DNA of 6,643 bases from contig JABFXT010000150.1 in the NCBI GenBank assembly GCA_013361595.1, forward strand, positions 1 through 6,643. Direction: 5' to 3'. The notes beneath the pieces were generated by a model. The model did no database searches and had not been told where the DNA came from. It was given only the letters and a program-made list of their open reading frames with translations. The position numbers were made by a program, and so were the translations under genes. Positions 1 to 5,710 of the stretch are shown here, piece after piece (positions within the stretch are counted from its first letter, which is position 1; each line of letters opens with the position of its first letter). Origin of the DNA: Nocardia sp. Lineage in GTDB: Bacteria; Actinomycetota; Actinomycetes; Mycobacteriales; Mycobacteriaceae.

Positions 1-574
1 GCAACGACCGCCTGCCACCGCGGGATCCGGGAAGCGCGCCAGGACCGCGGTACTGGCGGGTGCCGGCGCGCTGGTCCTGGTGGTGATCGCGGGACTGGTG
101 CTGGCGAACTTCACCGCGGGCGGCGATGCCGAGGACCGGGCCGCGCCGGCCCCGGGCACCTCGCAGGCGCTCGTGCCGGACACCTCGGAAACCGATACCT
201 CCGACACGACCCGCCCGACCACCACCACCGCGGTGCCGACGACCACCCCGGCCGAGACCGGCCCGCCGACGCCCGCCCGGGTGGAGCAGTTCGTCCGCGG
301 GTACTACGGCCAGCTACCCGGTAACCCGTCCGCCGCCTGGGCCCAGCTGTCGCCCGCTTACCAGGCCACCACCGGTGGTTACGCCGAGTACACCCGCTTC
401 TGGTCGGGTATCTCCGCCGTAAGTGTCGGTGCGGTGACCCCGTCGGGCAACGGCTCGGCCGTGGCCACGATCACCTACACGATGAGCAACGGTTCGACGC
501 AGTCGGAGAGCCGGTCGTTCCAGGTGGTGCCCCAGGGGGGACAACTGGTGATCACCGCGTCCCAATTGCAGTGA
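1..574 (+). CDS. C-terminal part of a membrane-anchored protein, probably a PknB-type Ser/Thr protein kinase (5' end outside window)
   Basis: The reading frame is open from base 2, so about 190 C-terminal residues are visible and the start lies upstream. In order they show a basic patch (KRAR, visible residues 11-14), a hydrophobic helix (about 15-35), a Thr/Pro-rich linker (about 55-80) and a domain of about 100 residues that opens RVEQFVRGYYGQLPGN and contains AWAQLSPAYQ and YTRFWSGISAV. The basic patch before the helix predicts a cytoplasmic N-terminus and an outside C-terminus. From memory, this YYxxLPGN...AW..L.P.YQ...FW..I..V pattern is common at the extracytoplasmic end of actinobacterial Ser/Thr kinases, where it is presumed to sense a signal; its fold may be NTF2-like. 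The kinase domain itself cannot be seen, so another Thr/Pro-linked membrane protein is possible. The GTG at 80 cannot be the start because it falls inside the transmembrane helix. Confidence 0.7.
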   Translation, partial: QRPPATAGSGKRARTAVLAGAGALVLVVIAGLVLANFTAGGDAEDRAAPAPGTSQALVPDTSETDTSDTTRPTTTTAVPTTTPAETGPPTPARVEQFVRGYYGQLPGNPSAAWAQLSPAYQATTGGYAEYTRFWSGISAVSVGAVTPSGNGSAVATITYTMSNGSTQSESRSFQVVPQGGQLVITASQLQ

Positions 575-695
575 TCCGGCCCCGGACGGATCCATGCGCA
601 CGGTGCGGATACGGTCGGCGGGGACCGGTCGCCCGCGTACCCGCGGCGGGTCACCGGGGCAGGCGAACGAACCACGGCGACGAAAGGCCTCATAG

Positions 696-1394
696 ATGAC
701 CCCGCTGGCCGCAGTGCTGTGGGATATGGACGGTACTCTCCTCGATTCGGAGAAACTCTGGGATATCGGGGTCCGGGAGCTGGCCCGGGAATTGGGCCGG
801 GAGATGACCCAGGAGATCCGGCACGCGCTGATCGGGGCGTCCGGGGCGAACGCGTTGCGGATCATGTTCACCGAACTCGGTCTGCCGCCGGAGCCCGCGG
901 CTGTCGCCGAGGCCGGGCGCTTCCTGGAGGCGCGGGTCACCGAGCTCATGACCGGGCCGATTCCGTGGCGGCCGGGCGCGGTGGCGGCGCTGGAGATGGT
1001 GCGTGCCGCGGGGGTGCCCTGTGCGCTGGTGACCAACACGAAGCGGTCGCTGACCGAACTGGCGTTGGAGACACTGGGGCGCGACCGGTTCGACGTCTCG
1101 GTCTGCGGCGACGAGGTGCCGCACGGTAAACCGGATCCGGCGGTCTATCTCCGGGCAGCGGAACTGCTGGGCCTCGAACCGGGCGATTGCGTGGCCGTGG
1201 AGGATTCGGTCACCGGGGTGGCGGCCGCGGCGGCCGCGGGCTGCGGGGTACTGGTGGTCCCCTGTGAGATACCGGTGCCCGTCCACCCATCGAGGGTGCA
1301 CCGGGAGAGCTTGGTCGGGTTGTCACGAGCCGATCTGGACGAGGTGTTGCGAATCGGCCGCGCGGTCGCGGCGGGGGGCGCGACCGCATTCTGA
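696..1394 (+). CDS. HAD-superfamily hydrolase, subfamily IA (phosphatase / beta-phosphoglucomutase-like)
   Basis: This 232-residue cytosolic protein has all four HAD motifs. Motif I is DMDGT with nucleophile D10 and acid/base D12, motif II is LVTNT with T113, motif III is K145 in HGKPDP, and motif IV is VAVEDSVTGV with E169 and D170 as Mg2+ ligands. Residues 16-85 form the helical cap typical of subfamily IA, whose members hydrolyse small phosphoesters or isomerise sugar phosphates; the substrate cannot be read from sequence. The ATG at 696 follows GAAAGG (682-687) at 8 nt, which supports this start. A strong hairpin follows directly after the stop. I recall a HAD phosphatase gene beside hisE-hisG in corynebacteria, so it may be a conserved neighbour of the histidine genes, here separated from them by 4 kb. 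A role in histidine biosynthesis (histidinol-phosphate phosphatase) is possible but unsupported. Confidence 0.9.
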   Translation: MTPLAAVLWDMDGTLLDSEKLWDIGVRELARELGREMTQEIRHALIGASGANALRIMFTELGLPPEPAAVAEAGRFLEARVTELMTGPIPWRPGAVAALEMVRAAGVPCALVTNTKRSLTELALETLGRDRFDVSVCGDEVPHGKPDPAVYLRAAELLGLEPGDCVAVEDSVTGVAAAAAAGCGVLVVPCEIPVPVHPSRVHRESLVGLSRADLDEVLRIGRAVAAGGATAF

Positions 1395-1397
1395 CGC

Positions 1398-1426
1398 GAT
1401 TCGGGTCGCGCAACGCGACCCGAATC
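1398..1426 (+). terminator. Perfect 13-bp hairpin after the HAD gene
   Basis: GATTCGGGTCGCG (1398-1410) and its exact reverse complement CGCGACCCGAATC (1414-1426) enclose a CAA loop. The hairpin begins 3 nt after the HAD stop codon. A weak T-run (TGATTTT, 1441-1447) lies about 15 nt further on. The near absence of a T-tract is usual for actinobacterial terminators. It would separate transcription of the HAD gene from the oxygenase unit. Confidence 0.8.
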
Positions 1427-1516
1427 ATCCGATCATGGGCTGATTTTCGCGAAGGTTGGCCCGAAGACGGTGAAGGATGACAATCGCGGCCCGCGAACGG
1501 TGTTGTGTATCAACAA

Positions 1517-1536
1517 GACCGAACGGTCCGTGACCG
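1517..1536. promoter_or_regulatory. Candidate operator: palindrome GACCG-AA-CGGTC plus a third half-site
   Basis: In the 205-nt gap before the oxygenase gene, GACCG (1517-1521) and CGGTC (1524-1528) form an inverted repeat with a 2-nt centre. A third copy of GACCG follows at 1532-1536. Short palindromes of this shape are typical binding sites for TetR-family repressors. No regulator gene is visible in the window, and in such GC-rich DNA a 5+5 palindrome can arise by chance. Confidence 0.3.
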
Positions 1537-1587
1537 GACTCACCCGCTATCTCCGGCGAACACCGGGCGTGTCGCAGACAGTCCGAC

Positions 1588-1599
1588 AACAATATCGCT
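1588..1599 (+). promoter_or_regulatory. Possible -10 element for leaderless transcription of the oxygenase gene
   Basis: No Shine-Dalgarno sequence precedes the ATG at 1600. The AT-rich hexamer AACAAT (1588-1593) ends 6 nt before the ATG, about the distance between a -10 box and a transcription start. It matches positions 2 and 6 of the actinobacterial TANNNT consensus but lacks the first T. No good -35 box is visible. Confidence 0.25.
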
Positions 1600-2460
1600 A
1601 TGGCCGCCACGGTGACCTTGGACGAAATCGTCGACACTTCCCGCTACCCGCTCGCGGAGCCCGGTGCGCCCGGCTGGCGCGCCGCCGTCGCGGCGGCGCG
1701 GGCCGATCTCGCCGAGGACGGCTGTACCGTCCTGCGCGAGTTCATCCGGCCCGAACTACACACCCTGCTCGCGGAACAGGGCGAGCAGATGGCGCCGCAC
1801 GCCTACTACCGCACCGAGCAGGTCAACGCCTACAACATTCCGCTGGACAGCGAATTACCCGACGGCCATCCCGGCCGGATCGTGTTCGAACGCGGTAACG
1901 CCTTCGTCGGCCGGGACCGGATTCCCGCCGACGCGCTCATCCAGCGGCTCTACAGCGACGATCTCTTCCAGCGCTTCCTCGCCGACTGCTTCGGCCGGGA
2001 CCGGCTCCACGAATTCGCCGACCCACTGGCCGGTCTGGTGCTCAATGTGGTCGCACCGGGTCAATCGCATCCCTGGCATTTCGATACCAACGAATTCACG
2101 GTCAGTATGCTCACCGCCACCCCGGAATCGGGCGGAGTCTTCGAATATTGTCCGGGCATCCGCTCCCCGCAGGCCGAGAACCTGGCCGATGTGCACGCGG
2201 TGCTGACCGGGTCCGGGGACCACCTGGTGCGGCGGCTGGCGCTGCGGCCCGGTGACCTGCAGCTGTTCCAGGGCCGCTTCTCGCTGCACCGGGTCTCCCC
2301 GGTGGCGGGCGCGGCCGCGCGGCATACGGCGATCTTCGCCTACAGCGACCGCCCCGGTGTCATCGGCACCGTGGAACGCACCCGCCAATTGTTCGGGCGG
2401 GTGCTCACCGAGCATTTCGCGGCGGCCGATGCCGTCCGGGGTGACCGGCTGCTCGATTGA
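1600..2460 (+). CDS. 2-oxoglutarate/Fe(II)-dependent oxygenase, HalD/BesD (ArpA-like) type, predicted hydroxylase
   Basis: This 286-residue soluble protein carries a facial-triad motif. H160-F-D162 (in HPWHFDTNEFTV) and H230 (in FSLHRVSP) would bind iron, and R241, eleven residues after H230, would hold the C5 carboxylate of 2-oxoglutarate. The 70-residue spacing between the histidines and the overall length suit the family of BesD and HalD, which act on free amino acids such as lysine. The radical halogenases of that family have Gly in place of the Asp so that chloride can bind iron. Here the Asp is present, which predicts hydroxylation or another oxidation, not halogenation. The substrate is unknown. 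The ATG at 1600 is the only plausible start apart from GTG 1612, since the frame has a stop at 1531-1533, but no ribosome-binding site is seen. It is the first gene of an apparent operon with the methyltransferase and acyltransferase. Leu86 is encoded by the rare codon TTA. Confidence 0.82.
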   Translation: MAATVTLDEIVDTSRYPLAEPGAPGWRAAVAAARADLAEDGCTVLREFIRPELHTLLAEQGEQMAPHAYYRTEQVNAYNIPLDSELPDGHPGRIVFERGNAFVGRDRIPADALIQRLYSDDLFQRFLADCFGRDRLHEFADPLAGLVLNVVAPGQSHPWHFDTNEFTVSMLTATPESGGVFEYCPGIRSPQAENLADVHAVLTGSGDHLVRRLALRPGDLQLFQGRFSLHRVSPVAGAAARHTAIFAYSDRPGVIGTVERTRQLFGRVLTEHFAAADAVRGDRLLD

Positions 2461-2490
2461 TCGAGGACGCGATCGAGCGGATACAGCCCG

Positions 2491-2498
2491 AGGAGAGG
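2491..2498 (+). promoter_or_regulatory. Ribosome-binding site that fixes the methyltransferase start
   Basis: AGGAGAGG lies 8 nt before the GTG at 2507. It selects this GTG over upstream in-frame codons that overlap the oxygenase gene. Confidence 0.75.
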
Positions 2499-2506
2499 AA
2501 CACCAC

Positions 2507-3328
2507 GTGCCAGTTCCGTTGCACACCACCGGGAAAGCTTCCTTCGACGATATCTACTCGAGACCCGATCCGCGCGACTACTACGCCCGGATGTCGGAGC
2601 TGGACTACCGCATCCCGGAACTGGCGAAACCGCATCTGCGCCGGCAGATCGCCGAGTATCGCGCCGCCACCGGCGCGGCGCCGAGCGTGCTCGACATCGG
2701 CTGCTCCTACGGGGTGAACGCGGCGCTGCTGCGGCTGGACACCACCCTCGCCGAGCTGGCCGATTCCTACGCGGACCCGGATATCACCACCGACGAACTC
2801 ATCACCCGGGACCGAGCCCGGCTGGCGGGTGCCGAGTCGCTGCCGGGAGTGCGGTTCATCGGCATGGACGCCTCCGCGCCCGCGCTGGAGTACGCCCACG
2901 CGGCGGGACTGCTCGACGCTGTCGTGCACGCCGACCTCGAGGCCACCGACCCCACCGACGCCCAGCGGGCCGTGCTCGCCGCGGCGGATCTGGTCGTCTC
3001 GACCGGTTGTATCGGCTACGTCACCGAGAAGACGATCGTGCGTATCGCCACCGCCCATCCCGAACGGCGTCCCTGGATGGCGCACTTCGTACTGCGCATG
3101 TACGGTTTCGGACCCATCGAGGCGGAACTGGCGGCACTGGGGTATCGCACCGAGCGATTACCCGGGGAATTCGCCCAGCGCCGTTTCGCCTCGGCGGCCG
3201 AGCGCGCGCAGGTGCTCGGTACGCTGGCCGGTAACGGGATCGATACGACCGGCCTGGAGGACGAGGGCCGACTGTATGCCAATCTCTATGTGTCCCGGCC
3301 GCTTTCGTCGACCACATCCACCGAATAG
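2507..3328 (+). CDS. Class I SAM-dependent methyltransferase
   Basis: This 273-residue soluble protein has a clear Rossmann-type SAM-binding core. Motif I is VLDIGCSYGVNAALL (61-75). An acidic residue D121 in FIGMDAS probably contacts the SAM ribose, and HADLE (141-145) and DLVVSTGCIGYV (161-172) match the later strands of the fold. The N-terminal 50 residues, rich in Tyr and Asp (DDIYSRPDPRDYY), probably cap the substrate pocket. The end contains LYANLYVSRP. The GTG start is chosen for its strong ribosome-binding site. The frame stays open upstream, but that extension would overlap the oxygenase gene and looks like a shadow. The gene is 46 nt from each neighbour and so very likely co-transcribed with them. 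Whether it methylates N, O or C cannot be read from sequence; the acyltransferase downstream makes an N-methylated, betaine-like product an attractive guess. Leu218 is a TTA codon. Confidence 0.85.
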   Translation: MPVPLHTTGKASFDDIYSRPDPRDYYARMSELDYRIPELAKPHLRRQIAEYRAATGAAPSVLDIGCSYGVNAALLRLDTTLAELADSYADPDITTDELITRDRARLAGAESLPGVRFIGMDASAPALEYAHAAGLLDAVVHADLEATDPTDAQRAVLAAADLVVSTGCIGYVTEKTIVRIATAHPERRPWMAHFVLRMYGFGPIEAELAALGYRTERLPGEFAQRRFASAAERAQVLGTLAGNGIDTTGLEDEGRLYANLYVSRPLSSTTSTE

Positions 3329-3364
3329 CCCGCCGGGCGCGACCCGACGACCGACGACCGAACC

Positions 3365-3370
3365 GGAGAA
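3365..3370 (+). promoter_or_regulatory. Ribosome-binding site supporting the TTG start of the acyltransferase
   Basis: GGAGAA (core GGAG, 3365-3368) lies 6 nt before the TTG at 3375. No in-frame ATG or GTG lies between here and the first conserved family motif at residue 12, so the unusual TTG start is the best choice. Confidence 0.6.
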
Positions 3371-3374
3371 CGAC

Positions 3375-5189
3375 TTGACCGAACCCACCTTCGCCGCCGA
3401 GGACCAGCTGCCGCGGGTCCCGCTGCCGACCCTCGAGGACAGCTGCGCGCGTTTCGTCCAGTGGTGTACGCCCCTGCTGACCGCCGAGCAGCTGGCCGTC
3501 ACCGAGGACGCCGTCGCGGATCTGCTGCGTCCCGGCGGTCCGGGCCGCGTCCTGCACGACGCGTTGCGCGAATACGACGAGACCCCGGGCGTGGGCAGCT
3601 GGCTCGACCGGTTCTGGCCGTCGCGCTACCTGGGCCGGCGGGACCGGATCGCGCTGAACGCCAACTTCTTCTTCCTGTTCCGCGACGACACCGCATTGGC
3701 GAGTTCGACCGCGGCGGACCAGGCCGAGCGGGCCGCCGCCCTGGTCACCGCCGCGGTCGACTACAAACTGGCGCTGGACCAGGAAACGATCCCGCCGGTC
3801 ACCCAGCGCGGGCAGCGCCTGTCCATGTGGCAGAACAAGTACCTGTTCTCCGAAACCCGGATCCCCGGAACCGAACAGGACACCGTACGGGTGCCCTACA
3901 GCGACGCGGAGCCCGGGCCGTCCACGGCCCGCCATATTCTCGTCCTGCACCGCGGGTCGATTTTCCGGCTGGAAGTCGTCGGCCCCGAGGGCGATCCCTA
4001 TGCTTTCGAGGATGTGACCGCCGGTCTGCGGAGCATCCTGAAATCCGCCACCGAACCGGCCCCGGCGGGTACCTCGGTCGGGCAACTGACCACCGCGGCC
4101 CGCGCCGACTGGGCACGCGCCCGCGCCCGGCTGCTGAGCGATCCGCACAACGCCGCGGCACTGGACACCATCGAAACCGCGCTGTTCGCCGTCTGCCTCG
4201 AGGATTTCGCCCCGCGCGACGATCTACACGCCGCGGATACGCTGCTGCACGGTGACAGCGCCAACCGGTGGTTCGACAAATCCGTGTCGTTCATCGTCTT
4301 CGCCGACGGCCGGGCCGGAATCAATGTCGAACACTGCGGACTGGACGGCACCACCATCCTGTCCTTCGTCGACACCCTGCTGGAGACATCCGTCGCCGAC
4401 CACGCCCAGCGTTCCGGGGCCCGGGGGCAGGGGCTGCCGCCGTCCGAACAGATCGAGTTCCGGCTCGACGCGCAACAGCAGGCCGAAGTGGTGGCGGCCG
4501 GTGCCGCGTTCACGCAGTACGCCGCGGACAACGCCACCACCACCGTATCGTTCGCGGATTTCGGCACCGCGCGCGCCAAACAGCTCGGTATCTCCCCGGA
4601 TGCCTTCGCTCAGCTGAGCTACCAGCTCGCGCACCGGCGCAGCAAGGGCCGCACCGGCGCCACCTACGAATCCATCGCCACCAGGCAGTACCGCAACGGC
4701 CGCACCGAGGCGATGCGCGTGGTGACCCCGGAGATGGTGGCCTTCGCCGACACCCTGCAGGACCCGGCGGCCGATACCGCCGCGAAGGTGGCCGCCGCCC
4801 GTGCCGCGGCGACCGCGCACGTGGAACGGGCCAAACAATGCCAATCGGGTGCGGCGCCCGAACAGCACCTGTGGGAACTGGAGTGGATCCAGCGCCGAAG
4901 CGGCGCCGAACTCGGGGTCACCGAACCGATCCCGCTGTACAGCAGCCCGGGCTGGACCGTCATGCGCGACGACTATCTCAGCACGAGCTCCGCGCCCTCG
5001 GTGAACATCAGCTACTTCGGATTCGGGTCCACCAGCCCGAAGTGCATCGGCATCGCCTATGTACTGCTGCCCGACCGGTGGAACCTCTACCTGGCGACAC
5101 CGGCGGCCGTCGCCGACGAGATGCACGCCTTCGCCGGACACCTGCGCACCGCCGTCGCCGAACTGGAGACGCTGCTCTCCGAAGCCTGA
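3375..5189 (+). CDS. Choline/carnitine O-acyltransferase family protein
   Basis: This 604-residue protein is the usual full length for the family. It has the N-terminal signature LPRVPLPTLEDS (12-23), the catalytic His320 with D324 (NVEHCGLDG), a CoA-binding region (K402 to S407), TYES with Y431, GRTE (442-445) and the STS motif (536-538). Known members move an acyl group between CoA and the hydroxyl of carnitine or choline. Aligned by eye with mouse carnitine acetyltransferase, T444 and Y431 match the carnitine enzyme, but A446 replaces Thr467 and Q497 (EQHL) replaces Arg518, the carnitine-carboxylate ligand (DRHL). F548 falls at Met564, the residue that limits acyl length. I infer short-chain transfer to an acceptor other than plain carnitine, perhaps the product of the two upstream genes. 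No signal peptide or membrane segment is seen. The start is TTG with a fair ribosome-binding site. The gene is followed by a strong hairpin. The family assignment is firm; the substrate is not. Confidence 0.92.
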   Translation: MTEPTFAAEDQLPRVPLPTLEDSCARFVQWCTPLLTAEQLAVTEDAVADLLRPGGPGRVLHDALREYDETPGVGSWLDRFWPSRYLGRRDRIALNANFFFLFRDDTALASSTAADQAERAAALVTAAVDYKLALDQETIPPVTQRGQRLSMWQNKYLFSETRIPGTEQDTVRVPYSDAEPGPSTARHILVLHRGSIFRLEVVGPEGDPYAFEDVTAGLRSILKSATEPAPAGTSVGQLTTAARADWARARARLLSDPHNAAALDTIETALFAVCLEDFAPRDDLHAADTLLHGDSANRWFDKSVSFIVFADGRAGINVEHCGLDGTTILSFVDTLLETSVADHAQRSGARGQGLPPSEQIEFRLDAQQQAEVVAAGAAFTQYAADNATTTVSFADFGTARAKQLGISPDAFAQLSYQLAHRRSKGRTGATYESIATRQYRNGRTEAMRVVTPEMVAFADTLQDPAADTAAKVAAARAAATAHVERAKQCQSGAAPEQHLWELEWIQRRSGAELGVTEPIPLYSSPGWTVMRDDYLSTSSAPSVNISYFGFGSTSPKCIGIAYVLLPDRWNLYLATPAAVADEMHAFAGHLRTAVAELETLLSEA

Positions 5190-5202
5190 TCCGGTCCCGG
5201 CA

Positions 5203-5245
5203 CTCCGCCCGGGTGGACACCACCGTCGTGTCCACCCGGGCGGAG
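5203..5245 (+). terminator. Perfect 18-bp hairpin after the acyltransferase gene
   Basis: The arms 5203-5220 and 5228-5245 are exact reverse complements (left arm begins CTCCGCCCGGG) around the 7-nt loop CACCGTC. The hairpin starts 13 nt after the stop codon. It has no T-tract, as is usual in actinobacteria. It probably ends the three-gene transcript and shields hisE from read-through. Confidence 0.8.
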
Positions 5246-5279
5246 CCGGCCCCCGGCAGATGCGGCCCGCCCCCGATCC

Positions 5280-5298
5280 GCCCCGCCGACGGCGGGGC
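5280..5298. terminator. Second hairpin in the gap before hisE, stem GCCCCGCC/GGCGGGGC
   Basis: An 8-bp perfect G/C stem (5280-5287 with 5291-5298) has a GAC loop. It lies 34 nt beyond the 18-bp hairpin and 111 nt before the hisE start. It may be a backup terminator or a leader structure for hisE. The same stem recurs after hisG. Confidence 0.45.
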
Positions 5299-5409
5299 AA
5301 TCAAACCCAGCCGGGGTAACGAGGGCCCCGACCCCCGCGGCGCCGGAGGCGACGCCGAGAACCCAGCCGGAGGCGCCGCCATCGGCACCATCTGAAACAA
5401 TGGCCTGCC
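5299..5409 (+). promoter_or_regulatory. Region upstream of hisE, probable promoter region with short direct repeats
   Basis: This stretch should hold the hisE promoter, because hairpins close off the upstream unit. It contains two copies of AACCCAGCCGG (5304-5314 and 5360-5370) and two of GCCGGAGGCG (5342-5351 and 5366-5375). AACAAT (5396-5401) lies 8 nt before the GTG and could be a weak -10 box for a leaderless transcript. I see no His-rich leader peptide, T-box or attenuator. Confidence 0.3.
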
Positions 5410-5673
5410 GTGAAGACTTTCGAGACCCTGTTCGCCGAGCTCCAGGATCGCGCAACCACCCGTCCCGCCGGGTCGGGCACTGTCGCCGCGCTGGACGCGG
5501 GCGTCCATACCCAGGGCAAGAAGGTGCTGGAGGAGGCCGGTGAGGTGTGGCTGGCCGCCGAACACGAAGGCGACGAGGCGCTCGCCGAGGAGATCTCGCA
5601 GCTGCTCTACTGGGTGCAGGTGCTGATGGTGGGCCGTGGGCTGCGGCTGGAGGACGTCTACCGACATCTGTAG
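5410..5673 (+). CDS. hisE: Phosphoribosyl-ATP pyrophosphatase
   Basis: HisE hydrolyses phosphoribosyl-ATP to phosphoribosyl-AMP and diphosphate, the second step of histidine biosynthesis, in the cytosol. The 87-residue protein is a stand-alone HisE, not fused to HisI as in enteric bacteria. It shows the all-helical MazG-like metal site: [14 protein letters not shown] (37-50, with E41, E42 and E45) and [13 protein letters not shown] (56-68, with E60 and E61). It closely resembles the mycobacterial HisE as I remember it. The GTG at 5410 is used as start. No Shine-Dalgarno sequence precedes it, so the true start may be slightly upstream (see the CTG at 5392) or the message may be leaderless. hisG follows 37 nt downstream, so the two are almost certainly one operon. 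Confidence 0.95.
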   Translation: MKTFETLFAELQDRATTRPAGSGTVAALDAGVHTQGKKVLEEAGEVWLAAEHEGDEALAEEISQLLYWVQVLMVGRGLRLEDVYRHL

Positions 5674-5710
5674 ACGCCCCGACCATTCCTCCCAGCCGAA
5701 AGGACCAGCC

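Noticed and set aside
80..82. GTG at 80 as the start of a small secreted protein
   Set aside because: It lies within a transmembrane helix whose first half and preceding basic residues are encoded upstream, and the frame is open to the window edge.
314..1039. Open frame of 241 codons on the minus strand
   Set aside because: It runs antisense to the kinase-like and HAD genes, has Arg/Pro/Ser-rich composition and no recognisable motif. It is a by-product of high GC at third codon positions.
1425..1637. Minus-strand frame of 70 codons in the gap before the oxygenase, a possible divergent small gene
   Set aside because: It overlaps the oxygenase start, has no ribosome-binding site or known motif, and its length is unremarkable for this base composition.
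1470..1898. Plus-strand frame of 142 codons starting before the oxygenase gene
   Set aside because: Most of it overlaps the oxygenase in another frame and becomes Arg-rich there, the mark of a shadow frame.
2041..2310. Radical halogenase as the function of the oxygenase
   Set aside because: The metal-binding Asp (D162) is present, whereas halogenases of this family have Gly there to make room for chloride.
3346..3364. Short tandem repeat of CGACCGA-like units between the methyltransferase and acyltransferase genes
   Set aside because: Only two imperfect units of simple GC-rich sequence; too little for a repeat element or binding site.
2829..3374. Upstream extension of the acyltransferase frame into the methyltransferase gene
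   Set aside because: The extension is rich in Pro, Ser and Arg, overlaps a real gene and lies before the family's N-terminal signature. TTG 3375 with GGAG is a better start.
3021..4148. Open frame of 375 codons on the minus strand
   Set aside because: It is antisense to the methyltransferase and acyltransferase, whose motifs are clear. Gly/Arg-rich composition and no domain.
4224..5300. Open frame of 358 codons on the minus strand
   Set aside because: It is antisense to the acyltransferase, with low-complexity Gly/Arg composition and no ribosome-binding site.
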